From the NCBI RefSeq assembly GCF_000214215.1, contig NC_015559.1:62001-126000 (forward strand): 64,000 nt of DNA, written 5' to 3'. The notes beneath the pieces were generated by a model. The model was not told the origin of the DNA, ran no database searches, and saw only the letters and a program-made list of their open reading frames with translations. Within the stretch, counting starts at the first letter, position 1; each line of letters opens with the position of its first letter. The position numbers and the translations under genes are program-made. Of the stretch, positions 55,068 through 63,458 are shown piece after piece. Origin of the DNA: Marinomonas posidonica IVIA-Po-181. GTDB lineage: Bacteria; Pseudomonadota; Gammaproteobacteria; Pseudomonadales; Marinomonadaceae.

Positions 55068-56231
55068 TTATGCCAATACTTGAGTTTCCTGACGTCGTCG
55101 ATTTAAGAAGACTGTCATCATTAGCCCTAAGATGGCGGTTGCAGCACCGGCAATGGAAACCGCAGGTAAACCGAGTCCCGCACTGATCACCGCACCGCCA
55201 AGAGCCGCGCCGATTGCATTACCCAGATTGAATGCGCCAATGTTCATAGCGGAGGCCAAATTAGGTGCCTCGCTGGCTTCCTGTACAACAAGGGATTGTA
55301 ATGGCGGCACCACTGCAAAGCTGCCGACACCCCAGAAAAAGATCAGCGGAGCGGTAATCCAAGCCGATGTCATGGAGGTGGAGAAAAGCAGTAACAATAC
55401 AGTGACGCTTACCAGAGACACAATTAAGGTACCGTACAGAGATTTATCAGCAAAGCGTCCCCCCAATACATTCCCTACTGATAACCCTACACCGTAGAGC
55501 ACTAACATCGCGGTAACAAAGGTGGTTGATGCTAATGTTTCTTGCTGCAAAATCGGCACAATGTAAGTGAACACGGTAAACATCGAGCTGGCGCCAACCA
55601 CGGTAAGCAATAATGCCGCTAGCACTGGGCCGCGAGTTAATACACTCAACTCATGACGTATGTTTGCTTTCTCCGTGTTGGCCAGTGGCGGTAAGCTGAA
55701 TCTGAGTGCCAGCATGGTAATTACGCCAATGGCGGCAATTCCGAAGAAAGCAATGCGCCAACCTATGGTACTGCCAATAAAACTGGCTAAAGGCACACCG
55801 CCAATGGTGGCAAGGGTCAGGCCTGAAAACATAGCAGCTACCGCCCCTGCCCGTTTATTGGCTGGTACTATGCTGGTGGCGACCACAGCACCAACCCCAA
55901 AGAAGGCGCCATGATTGAATGACGTAATGATACGACCGATCAATAAGGTTGCGTAACTGTCTGCAAGTGCGCTGATTAAGTTACCCAAGGTAAAAATTGC
56001 CATGGATAACAGGAGTAAACGTCTGCGGGGCATGTTGGCAAAAGCCAAGGTCATGATAGGCGCGCCGACCAATACACCAAAAGCATAAGCACTGATTAAA
56101 ATGCCTGCGGTTGGAATGGAGACGCCTAGGTCATTTGCAATGACAGGCAGCATTCCCATGGGCGAAAACTCGGTCACACCTATGCCAAATGCACCAATGG
56201 CTAACGTCAATAGAGGTAAGTTAATTTTCAT
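55068..56231 (-). CDS. MFS transporter, DHA1 (AraJ-like) family
   Basis: A 387-residue major facilitator protein with twelve helices. The N-terminal ALAIGAFGIGVTEFSPMGMLPVIANDLGVS and the loop PMTLAFANMPRRRLLL (family motif A region) are typical of AraJ/arabinose-efflux and chloramphenicol-resistance relatives. It probably exports a small molecule. GGAAA precedes the start. It is divergent from a LysR gene across a 69-bp spacer, the usual arrangement for a regulator and its efflux target. Confidence 0.87.
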   Translation of the reverse strand: MKINLPLLTLAIGAFGIGVTEFSPMGMLPVIANDLGVSIPTAGILISAYAFGVLVGAPIMTLAFANMPRRRLLLLSMAIFTLGNLISALADSYATLLIGRIITSFNHGAFFGVGAVVATSIVPANKRAGAVAAMFSGLTLATIGGVPLASFIGSTIGWRIAFFGIAAIGVITMLALRFSLPPLANTEKANIRHELSVLTRGPVLAALLLTVVGASSMFTVFTYIVPILQQETLASTTFVTAMLVLYGVGLSVGNVLGGRFADKSLYGTLIVSLVSVTVLLLLFSTSMTSAWITAPLIFFWGVGSFAVVPPLQSLVVQEASEAPNLASAMNIGAFNLGNAIGAALGGAVISAGLGLPAVSIAGAATAILGLMMTVFLNRRRQETQVLA

Positions 56232-56300
56232 CTTAATTTCCGTTGATTTATGATTGTGGGGAATATAACCAGAGATGCTTCCTTTGAATAGATAGGGGTT

Positions 56301-57230
56301 ATGTCAATCTCTTTTGCATTGGATTCACAAATGAAACAGTTGAAAGTCGATAAAACCACTGAAATGGAAACCTTTCTAAAGGTGGCAACCACTGGCAGTT
56401 TGAGTGCTGCTGGTAAACAAATGGGATTAACCCCTTCTGCGGTGAGTCGCATGATGACGCGACTGGAAACACGTCTTGGTGTACGACTTATTGTAAGAAC
56501 GACGCGTCATTTGCATTTGACCAGTGAGGGAGAAGCTTATGCCTTGGCAGCACGGCGCATTCTAAATGACCTTGAAGAGACAGAGTCGGCCATTGCCAAT
56601 CGAGCACGTCCGAGCGGTTTACTTAAAATAAGTACCGCTGCCGCGCACAGTCGATTGACTATGGTTCCCTTATATCAGGAATTTTTAGCGCGCTATCCAG
56701 ACATTAAGCTAGAAATCGAAGTCAGTGATCTGATCAGTGACGTAGAAGGGGGACACATCGATGTTGCGATTCGCTTTGGTCAGTTGCCCGATAGCAATTT
56801 GAGTGCCCGCCGTTTAGGGGAAACGGGGCGAACCATAGTGGCCACACCGAACTATCTGGCAAAGGCTGGTATACCGAAAACGCCAGCCGACCTTGAGCAG
56901 CATAATTGCTTGGATTTCAGTTTTAACCGCCTAGAACCTGGTTGGCCAATGTGCGATGAAGGACAACATTATATTTTGCCGATTTCAGGCAATATGATTG
57001 CCAATAATGGTGAAACCTTAGTGGAGCTTGCGATGCAGGATATTGGCATCACACGAGTGGGTAATTTTCACATTGAGCATGCATTGAAATCCGGGCAATT
57101 AGTGCCCTTATTAGAAGACTATAATCCACAGGATAAAGAGCTGATTCATGCGGTTTTCATTGGCGGACAACATATGCCTGAGCGTGTGCGAGTCTTTATT
57201 GATTACCTAGTGGAAAAGCTGTCATCATAA
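56301..57230 (+). CDS. LysR-family transcriptional regulator
   Basis: A 309-residue regulator (299 if it starts at the ATG at 56331). The N-terminal HTH is FLKVATTGSLSAAGKQMGLTPSAVSRMMTRLETRLGVRLIVRTTR, and the C-terminal sensor has the usual two-lobe pattern opening LLKISTAAAHSRLTMVPLY. It is the CrgA/PA0477-like group by eye. It is divergent from the MFS gene and probably controls it. The start is uncertain; AGGGG is only 2 bp before 56301. Confidence 0.88.
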   Translation: MSISFALDSQMKQLKVDKTTEMETFLKVATTGSLSAAGKQMGLTPSAVSRMMTRLETRLGVRLIVRTTRHLHLTSEGEAYALAARRILNDLEETESAIANRARPSGLLKISTAAAHSRLTMVPLYQEFLARYPDIKLEIEVSDLISDVEGGHIDVAIRFGQLPDSNLSARRLGETGRTIVATPNYLAKAGIPKTPADLEQHNCLDFSFNRLEPGWPMCDEGQHYILPISGNMIANNGETLVELAMQDIGITRVGNFHIEHALKSGQLVPLLEDYNPQDKELIHAVFIGGQHMPERVRVFIDYLVEKLSS

Positions 57231-57278
57231 CATCGGCGGTGATCTATCCCTCCATCCAGAACGAAAAGGAAGCGCACT

Positions 57279-57632
57279 ATGCAAGAAAAGGAATATTTAG
57301 GACGTTGTCATTGTGGAAGCGTAGAATTCAAAATCATTACCGATGCCCCAGAGTTGACGACCTGTGATTGTTCTATTTGCATTCGAAAAAATGCACTCAT
57401 GGTAAAAGTCCATGAAAGCAAATTCCAACTCATCAAAGGCGAAGATAGTCTGACTGAATATCAATTTCATACTAAAACAGCGCGGCATTTTTTCTGCAAA
57501 ACTTGCGGAATTTACCCTTTTCACCGTAAACGCGTCTCCCCCGATTTCTTTGGTATCAATGTTTATTGTTTGGCGGGTTTCGAGATTGAAGGCATTCCAG
57601 TAAGAGCAACCCTAGGTGCGGGGATGGCGTGA
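57279..57632 (+). CDS. GFA family (CENP-V/GFA) zinc protein
   Basis: A 117-residue protein with the GFA cysteine set: CHCGSV (two Cys), CDCSIC (three Cys) and CKTCG. It should bind two zinc ions. The family is named for glutathione-dependent formaldehyde activation, but most members have no proved reaction. AAAAGGAAGCGC precedes the start. Its stop overlaps the GTG start of the next gene by GTGA, so the two are co-expressed. Confidence 0.85.
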   Translation: MQEKEYLGRCHCGSVEFKIITDAPELTTCDCSICIRKNALMVKVHESKFQLIKGEDSLTEYQFHTKTARHFFCKTCGIYPFHRKRVSPDFFGINVYCLAGFEIEGIPVRATLGAGMA

Positions 57633-58093
57633 AAATCCGACACTACAAAACTTCCGATGCAAAAGGCATCGCGAATCTTTTTCATGATTCAGTGCATGCA
57701 ATCAGCCCAGACATCTATTCACAAGAGCAGTTAGATGCATGGTCGCCTTCACCGCCAGATTACAATATGTGGGAAGCGCGGTTAGAAAGAACCAGACCAT
57801 TTTTGGCAACCATAGATGGTGTCATTGTCGGATTTATTGAGCTGGAGCTAGATGGTCATATAGATTGTCTGTACATCCATCCTGATTACCAAGGTCAAGG
57901 TGTTGCTAAGACGCTTTTTCATTATGCGAGAAACACCGCGATAGAAAATGGCTGCCAAACCATGTATGTGGAAGCGAGTAAAATCGCTAAGGCCTTCTTC
58001 CTCAAAAGGGGCTTTGAAATCCAAGCAGAAAACAGAGTGATCAAGAACCACCAAGAATTGATCAATTACTCAATGAGCGGCTCACTGAGGTAA
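57629..58093 (+). CDS. GNAT family N-acetyltransferase
   Basis: A 154-residue GNAT protein starting at GTG 57629, coupled to the GFA gene by a 4-bp overlap. The acetyl-CoA loop is HPDYQGQGVAKTLF, and the preceding strand is IDCLYI. The C-terminal FFLKRGFEI is typical. The substrate is unknown. Coupling to a GFA protein suggests a shared stress or detoxification role, which is inference only. Confidence 0.85.
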   Translation: MKIRHYKTSDAKGIANLFHDSVHAISPDIYSQEQLDAWSPSPPDYNMWEARLERTRPFLATIDGVIVGFIELELDGHIDCLYIHPDYQGQGVAKTLFHYARNTAIENGCQTMYVEASKIAKAFFLKRGFEIQAENRVIKNHQELINYSMSGSLR

Positions 58094-58134
58094 ATGTGCA
58101 GAGGTTGAGCTAGAGAGTATTGTTCGAAAAGATT

Positions 58135-58461
58135 TTAATCTTTCGATTTTTGAATTTTAATTTTGGCTCTCTCATAGCACTCGCTAATTTCAGACAAATT
58201 TACTTGTTGATCGCACAAAAGAAGGATCTGTAATAATAGTTGGCCATCCACTGTGCCTTGACTAAATTTTGAACGTAAGTTAGTCGTTTTCTGACGCACA
58301 TGAAATTGCTCCCAGAGCTGATTAGAAAGTGTTTCATGATCAAGTCCAGCTCTTTTAATATAAGCGGGTAACCAGCTTTTCAGGGTTTCTTTCCACTCCA
58401 TTTTACTGACGACAAGAAGGTTATCCAATTCTTGGTTTATTGATGGGGCTTTTTTAGGCAT
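58135..58461 (-). CDS. DUF6471 domain protein
   Basis: A 108-residue protein. The middle (EWKETLKSWLPAYIKRAGLDHETLSNQLWE...TTNLRSKFSQGTVDGQLLLQILLLC) matches the compact HTH-like DUF6471 fold by pattern. Such proteins occur in phage and island contexts and may bind nucleic acid, but the function is unknown. GAGAAG precedes the start. It is divergent from the DUF2170-PspA-flotillin operon, so it could regulate that operon through the inverted repeat at 58518-58555. Confidence 0.65.
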   Translation of the reverse strand: MPKKAPSINQELDNLLVVSKMEWKETLKSWLPAYIKRAGLDHETLSNQLWEQFHVRQKTTNLRSKFSQGTVDGQLLLQILLLCDQQVNLSEISECYERAKIKIQKSKD

Positions 58462-58517
58462 TGTGACTTCTCATTTCGTTTATTGCATTGTACAGAGCAT
58501 AGCGGAAGGGAGAATAT

Positions 58518-58555
58518 TTTCAACTAAAATTAAATATTATTAATTTTAGTTGAAA
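58518..58555. promoter_or_regulatory. Perfect 16-bp inverted repeat between DUF6471 and the PspA operon
   Basis: Arms TTTCAACTAAAATTAA (58518-58533) and TTAATTTTAGTTGAAA (58540-58555) enclose ATATTA. It is too AT-rich and badly placed for a terminator: it lies 57 bp upstream of both gene starts, between divergent genes. It looks like an operator for a dimeric regulator. I saw no sigma-54 GG-N10-GC element nearby. Confidence 0.7.
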
Positions 58556-58614
58556 GTTATTAATTAGTGTTTTATCTTTTCCATAACTTAGTAACTAATT
58601 AGGGAAACATTATT

Positions 58615-59043
58615 ATGGATTGGACATTGGAACGTATACACGAGAGTTTTGATGAAAGAGGGTTCTATGATGCGAATAACGTATCCTTTGACCTAGAGAG
58701 TACATCCCTCTTACTTACTTTTCATAATTTTGGTGAACTTCCTATCGTAATTGCAGTGAGTGATAAGCAAGTTCTTGTTGAGGTTGCGCTAGTGGAGCGT
58801 CATGAGTTTGATAATCCATCTGAGATTGATTATTTATTATTGACGACACACAAATATCTTCCTTTAAGTACTATTGCAATCCAATCAATAAATAGCGTCG
58901 ATTGGTACGTTTTATTTGGTGCTTTATCTACCCAATCTAGAATTGAAGTAATTATTGAAGAACTAATGCAGTTAGTAAGCAATACATTTAATGTAATTGA
59001 TACATTAGAGCCATTGTATAAGTTCAATGCTAAAGCAATTTGA
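58615..59043 (+). CDS. DUF2170 family protein (YjfI-like)
   Basis: A 142-residue protein matching the YjfI/DUF2170 family by length and by the blocks LPIVIAVSDKQVLVEVALVER and LTTHKYLPLSTIAIQSI. In E. coli yjfI is followed by the PspA-like yjfJ; the same order is kept here. The function is unknown but linked by context to membrane stress. AGGGAAACATTATT precedes the start. It overlaps the open frame of PspA but not the chosen PspA start. Confidence 0.78.
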   Translation: MDWTLERIHESFDERGFYDANNVSFDLESTSLLLTFHNFGELPIVIAVSDKQVLVEVALVERHEFDNPSEIDYLLLTTHKYLPLSTIAIQSINSVDWYVLFGALSTQSRIEVIIEELMQLVSNTFNVIDTLEPLYKFNAKAI

Positions 59044-59072
59044 ATGTCTATCTAAAGGTAAAGGAGTGTGAA

Positions 59073-59759
59073 ATGACAATTTTTAGGAAGCTATTTACTG
59101 CCTTAAAAGGTGGTGCTAATGAGATAGGTGAAGCTGTTGTTGATGCGAATGCAATTCGTATACTTGAACAAGAGCTTAGAGATTCTAGAGAGTCAGTAAC
59201 TAAAGCCAAAGAAAGTGAGATTTCGTTATTGGCTCGTCAAAAGCAAGCTGTTGCAAAATCAGCCGCGTTAACAGAGCAAATAGAAGATTACGAGCGCAAT
59301 GTTGTAATGGCATTAAAGAAAGAAAATGAAAATCTTGCTCTCGAAATTGCAGATCGTATTGCAATATTGCAATCAGAGCGAGATCAGCAAAAGAGCCAAG
59401 CTCAGAGCTTTGGTAAAAGTGCTTTGAAAATCAGAACACAGATTCAAACTGCAGAGGCTCAAATCAATGACCTCACAACACAGCTTGAGCAAGTGAAAGC
59501 GACAGACTCTGTACAAAAAGCCCAAGAAACGATTCATGCGAATATTCTTGCAGGCAAATCTTCTGTTTCATCAGCTAAAGAAAGCTTAGAACGTATTAAA
59601 AATAAACAAGAATATTTTGAAGCACGTATTGAAGCAGCCCAGGAAATGGAAACGCAATTTGATCTGGATAAAAAGCTTGAAGAGGCTGGTATTTCATCTC
59701 CTCAAACCTCAGCAGTCAGTATTTTAGAAGAGATTAAATCTCGTTCGAATTATAAATAA
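59073..59759 (+). CDS. PspA/IM30 family protein (YjfJ-like)
   Basis: A 228-residue, nearly all-helical protein with long coiled coils (about 25-175), typical of PspA/Vipp1. These proteins bind membranes and assemble into rods or rings that preserve the membrane. The N-terminal amphipathic segment TIFRKLFTALKGGANEIGEAVVDANAIRILEQELRDSRE is the family opening. AAAGGAGTGTGAA precedes the start at 59073. It is the second gene of the operon. Confidence 0.85.
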   Translation: MTIFRKLFTALKGGANEIGEAVVDANAIRILEQELRDSRESVTKAKESEISLLARQKQAVAKSAALTEQIEDYERNVVMALKKENENLALEIADRIAILQSERDQQKSQAQSFGKSALKIRTQIQTAEAQINDLTTQLEQVKATDSVQKAQETIHANILAGKSSVSSAKESLERIKNKQEYFEARIEAAQEMETQFDLDKKLEEAGISSPQTSAVSILEEIKSRSNYK

Positions 59760-59777
59760 TAAGTTTGGAGTGAATGG

Positions 59778-60410
59778 ATGCTGAGTTTCTTTTTGGCTGA
59801 TGGGAATTCGCCTTATTTAATCATGGTTGGTATTGTCATTGTCATTGCATTTTTGGAAGGCATTGGGTTGCTGATTGGAATAAGTATCTCATCTTTTCTT
59901 GATGATATGCTTTCAATCGATATGGATATTCCAGACGGTTTTTTAACGAAAATATTAGGTTGGATGTGCTTCGGTCAGCTTCCTGTTCTGATTTGGTTAG
60001 TTCTCTTATTCGTTAATTTTTCTTTATCGGGCCTCGTTGCGAATTATGTTTCTGAAATTTTATTTTCAGCATTACTCCCTCTGATAGTTTCTTTGCCTAT
60101 AGCGGTGTTTCTGGGAGTATTTTTGTCAAAAACTATAGGTATTAAGCTCGCACTGGTACTACCAAAGAATGAGTCATCAGCCATCAAAACGGATTCATTT
60201 GAAGGTGGTATTGCCACAATTACTATAGGTATAGCTTCTGTAGGTTCACCTGCTGAAGCTAGTATTATAGATGTATTTCAGCAAAAGCATTATCTCATGG
60301 TCGAACCTCTAACAACGAAAGAGACCTTTCATAAAGGACAGAGAGTCGTACTAATCCAAAAAGCTGAAGGGCATTGGAAAGCGACTTTAGTTGATACTTC
60401 GTTTATCTAA
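59778..60410 (+). CDS. yqiJ: YqiJ-like inner-membrane OB-fold protein
   Basis: A 210-residue protein with three to four N-terminal helices (about residues 13-36, 65-90 and 95-118) and a C-terminal OB-fold-like domain (about 145-210, ITIGIASVGSPAEASIIDVFQQKHYLMVEPL). E. coli YqiJ has this layout and is encoded beside the flotillin YqiK, as here. It belongs to the NfeD-related group that partners flotillins. GGAGTGAATGG precedes the start. Confidence 0.82.
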   Translation: MLSFFLADGNSPYLIMVGIVIVIAFLEGIGLLIGISISSFLDDMLSIDMDIPDGFLTKILGWMCFGQLPVLIWLVLLFVNFSLSGLVANYVSEILFSALLPLIVSLPIAVFLGVFLSKTIGIKLALVLPKNESSAIKTDSFEGGIATITIGIASVGSPAEASIIDVFQQKHYLMVEPLTTKETFHKGQRVVLIQKAEGHWKATLVDTSFI

Positions 60411-60425
60411 ATTAAGGAATATAAT

Positions 60426-62147
60426 ATGGAATTTTTAAATGATACAGCCGTCAGTTTTACGTTGACTATTATCGGTATTGTGTTGGTTGGTCTTATTACA
60501 ATTGGATTAATTTTTGCAAAACTTTATGTGAGAGCCACTAAAGAAACTGCGTTCGTAAGAACGGGACTAGGTGGCGAAAAAGTGGTAAAAGATGGCGGTG
60601 TTATCGTATTACCTGTACTACATGAAACGATACCTGTGAACATGAATACTTTGCGTATCGAAGTGGAAAAGATACAAAAAGATGCACTTATTACAAAAGA
60701 TCGTATGCGAGTAGATGTGAGAGCAGATTTTTATTTACGGGTCGCTCCGAATGCTGAAGGTATTTCAATGGCAGCACAAACACTTGGTATGCGAACAACA
60801 CGTGTTGATGAACTCAAAAAATTAATGGAGTCCAAATTTGTCGATGTACTACGTGCAGTAGCAGCAGAAATGAGCATGACTGAAATGCATGAGCAGCGTA
60901 CTGACTTTGTGCAAAAGGTACAGCAAAGTGTTGCCAATGATTTAGAAAAAAATGGATTGGAGCTTGAGTCTGTCTCGCTTACAGGGTTCGACCAAACGGA
61001 TTTAATTTACTTCAATGAAAATAATGCTTTCGATGCGGAAGGCCGAGCGCGATTAGCTAAAATCATCGAAGAAAAACGTAAAGAAACAAATGATATTCAG
61101 CAAGAGAATCGTATCAAAATAGAGCAGCGTAACCTTGAAGCTGAAAAACTTTCTTTGGATGTGAAGCGAAATGAAGAAGAAGCCCGTTTGACGCAAGAGC
61201 AAATACTAGCGTTTAAGCGTCAAGAACAAAAAGCAGAAATTGCGAAACAAAGAGAACAAAAAGAGCAAGAAGAACAAGTTGCTATCATTTCAAAGCAAAG
61301 AACGATTGAAACAGCAGAAATCGAAAAATCAAAAGAAATTGAAACTCGTGAAATTGCTAAACAACAGGCCTTAGATGAGTCGACAATAATGCAACAGCAA
61401 GCAGTAGAAGTTGCTGAGCAAGTGAAACAAATTGCTATCGCTCAAAAATCGGAAGAAGAGTCAGCAGCTAGAGCTAAAGCGGCGGAGGCTGAAAAACTTA
61501 AAGCGGAAAAAGAAGAAGAAGTAATAACCGTTAGACAGTTGGCGGAAGCGAATCGTCGTAAACAAACAGAAGTAATTGATGCTAAAAAAGAAGCCGAGCG
61601 TGAGGCTGTTGGTATCACCATTGAAGCGTCTGCTAAGAAAGAAGCTGCTCAATACATGGCAGAGGCTATTCTTACCGAAGCAAAAGCGAATTCAGATGCC
61701 AAAATCTTACAAGCTGAGGCAGATGAAAAAGTGCTTGCAGTGGAAGCTTCTGGTAAAGAAGCTCTATATGCTGCTGAAAACATCTTGAAAGATGAGCAAA
61801 TTGGTTTACAGAAAACATTAGCCATCCTGAAAGTACTACCTGAAATGATTTTGAATTCTGTAAAACCGCTTGAAAATATTGACGGGATCAAAATTCTTCA
61901 AGGATATGGTAGTCAATCCATTGCTGGTCAAGGTGATGAATCAAAGTCGTCTAATATTGCAGACCAAGTGACAAACGCTGCACTTAATTATCGTGCGAAT
62001 GCGCCAGTTGTAGATTCTCTTCTTCGGGAATTAGGTATGGTAGATACACAAAATGGAAACTTAAGTGACTTAATCAGTGGTAACAGTTCACTTGTACAAA
62101 GTTTAAATGTTGCATCGGTCTCTCCTGACTCTAGACTAGAAGAATAG
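60426..62147 (+). CDS. yqiK: Flotillin-family protein (YqiK-like)
   Basis: A 573-residue flotillin. An N-terminal helix (about residues 9-32) is followed by an SPFH domain opening KETAFVRTGLGGEKVV and closing with EKNGLELESVSLTGFDQT. A long Glu/Ala/Lys-rich coiled coil (about 210-460) and a C-terminal tail complete the family layout. Flotillins form large oligomeric cages that organise membrane microdomains. AAGGAATATAAT precedes the start, 15 bp after yqiJ. It ends the operon. Confidence 0.9.
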   Translation: MEFLNDTAVSFTLTIIGIVLVGLITIGLIFAKLYVRATKETAFVRTGLGGEKVVKDGGVIVLPVLHETIPVNMNTLRIEVEKIQKDALITKDRMRVDVRADFYLRVAPNAEGISMAAQTLGMRTTRVDELKKLMESKFVDVLRAVAAEMSMTEMHEQRTDFVQKVQQSVANDLEKNGLELESVSLTGFDQTDLIYFNENNAFDAEGRARLAKIIEEKRKETNDIQQENRIKIEQRNLEAEKLSLDVKRNEEEARLTQEQILAFKRQEQKAEIAKQREQKEQEEQVAIISKQRTIETAEIEKSKEIETREIAKQQALDESTIMQQQAVEVAEQVKQIAIAQKSEEESAARAKAAEAEKLKAEKEEEVITVRQLAEANRRKQTEVIDAKKEAEREAVGITIEASAKKEAAQYMAEAILTEAKANSDAKILQAEADEKVLAVEASGKEALYAAENILKDEQIGLQKTLAILKVLPEMILNSVKPLENIDGIKILQGYGSQSIAGQGDESKSSNIADQVTNAALNYRANAPVVDSLLRELGMVDTQNGNLSDLISGNSSLVQSLNVASVSPDSRLEE

Positions 62148-62188
62148 AAACAATAGTTTAATTTGCTATTCATTGGAGCTATTTGTGA

Positions 62189-62206
62189 GGGAGGCTCAAA
62201 CCTCCC
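62189..62206. terminator. Short hairpin between flotillin and MalK-like genes
   Basis: GGGAGG-CTCAAA-CCTCCC, a 6-bp GC stem covering the end of the leftward ATPase gene. There is no good U-tract in either direction (TCACAAAT on the minus side), so termination is uncertain. Confidence 0.35.
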
Positions 62207-63305
62207 CCGCGTTCAGCAACATGCCTTGTGTGCTGGTGTCGAACAGTAAGACTCGGTTTAGATCCACGGACAAGGAAATGTGTTGTTGGCGTTTGACGTG
62301 GGAGCGTAAATCCAGTCTGGCTTTCGCATCTTCGCCGCCGAGTTTGAAGAGAATTTCTTTGTCGAAGCCGAGGTTTTCAACAAGGTTTACTTCTATGTTG
62401 TTGAATTCAAATAGATTGTCGCTTGGTGATGATAAGGTGCTGTCTTCAAAAAAGTCAGGACGAATGCCGACTAAGACAGTGTCGTGAGCACTGAGAGAGT
62501 GCATGTCGACATTGGCGATTTTTGTCGCAGGCAGTCGATAATTGTCGAATACCAGCTCTTCTCCTTCTAGCTTGGCTTCGATCAGATTCATCGCAGGGGA
62601 ACCAATAAAGGTCGCCACAAAGGTGTTGGTGGGTTGCAGATAAATGTCCATCGGCGTGCCGACCTGTTCTACGATGCCGTCACGCATTACCACGACGCGA
62701 TCACCCAGCGTCATGGCTTCGATCTGGTCATGGGTCACGTAAATGGCCGTCATGTTGTACTGATGTTGTATACGCGCGATCTCAGTACGCATGTGATGGC
62801 GCAGTTTGGCGTCTAGGTTGGAAAGCGGTTCGTCAAACAGGTAAACGTCAGCGTCACGAGCCAGTGCTCGTCCCATAGCGACGCGTTGGCGCTGTCCACC
62901 GGACAAGTCCGCAGGTTTGCGATCCAAATACTCGTTGAGTTTGAGCATGTCCGACACATCCGCCAGTTTGTTCTTTATGGTTTCAGCATCGGCACCGGAT
63001 TTTTTCAGGCCAAAGATGATGTTTTCCCGAACGGACATATGCGGATACAGAGCATAGTTTTGAAACACCATGGCAATGTTGCGTTTATGAGGCGGCAAAT
63101 CGTTAATGGTTTTATTACCAATCTGAATGTCTCCTTGGGTAATGTCTTCTAACCCGGCGACCATGCGTAAGGTTGTGCTTTTTCCGCAGCCACTTGGACC
63201 AACCAAGACCACAAACTCACCGTCTTTTACGTCTAAATTGAGGTTCTTCACTATCGGTAAATTACCGTAGGATTTGTTGACGTTTCTTAAAATCACGGAA
63301 CTCAT
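62196..63305 (-). CDS. Sugar ABC transporter ATP-binding protein (UgpC/MalK-like)
   Basis: A 369-residue CUT1-family ATPase. Walker A GPSGCGKST, signature LSGGQRQR, Walker B YLFDEPLSNLD and switch VTHDQIEA are intact. A C-terminal regulatory domain with tandem OB/TOBE folds (from about residue 235, YLQPTNTFVATFIGSPAMNL) is complete. The start at 63305 follows AAGGAATACGATT. It follows the permease gene in the same operon; the substrate-binding protein lies outside the window. It probably energises uptake of a di- or oligosaccharide, glycoside or polyol. Confidence 0.9.
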   Translation of the reverse strand: MSSVILRNVNKSYGNLPIVKNLNLDVKDGEFVVLVGPSGCGKSTTLRMVAGLEDITQGDIQIGNKTINDLPPHKRNIAMVFQNYALYPHMSVRENIIFGLKKSGADAETIKNKLADVSDMLKLNEYLDRKPADLSGGQRQRVAMGRALARDADVYLFDEPLSNLDAKLRHHMRTEIARIQHQYNMTAIYVTHDQIEAMTLGDRVVVMRDGIVEQVGTPMDIYLQPTNTFVATFIGSPAMNLIEAKLEGEELVFDNYRLPATKIANVDMHSLSAHDTVLVGIRPDFFEDSTLSSPSDNLFEFNNIEVNLVENLGFDKEILFKLGGEDAKARLDLRSHVKRQQHISLSVDLNRVLLFDTSTQGMLLNAGEV

Positions 63306-63458
63306 AATCGTATTCCTTATTTTTAAAATATCTCTATCTAGGAAGTGCTGAGCGACGCAAAGACGAGGCAAAAATGGGTGAGAAGGCGGAGTTTATAGTT
63401 ATAAATGAGCACTTCGAGTCCATTTTTAACAAAGTATTTGCAAGCTCAGTCTTCATAG
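63306..63458. other. Gap within the CUT1 transporter operon
   Basis: The gap contains the 8-bp inverted pair GAAGTGCT (63342-63349) and AGCACTTC (63408-63415) and no gene. The distance is long for a tightly coupled operon, so processing or an internal promoter is possible. Confidence 0.4.

Noticed and set aside
58135-58461. Prophage or island boundary at the DUF6471 gene
   Set aside because: A lone gene with a mobile-element flavour; no integrase, attachment repeat or change of gene type around it.
58556-58614. Sigma-54 promoter for the PspA operon
   Set aside because: No GG-N10-GC pair or TGGCA-N-TTGCA pattern is visible upstream of 58615.
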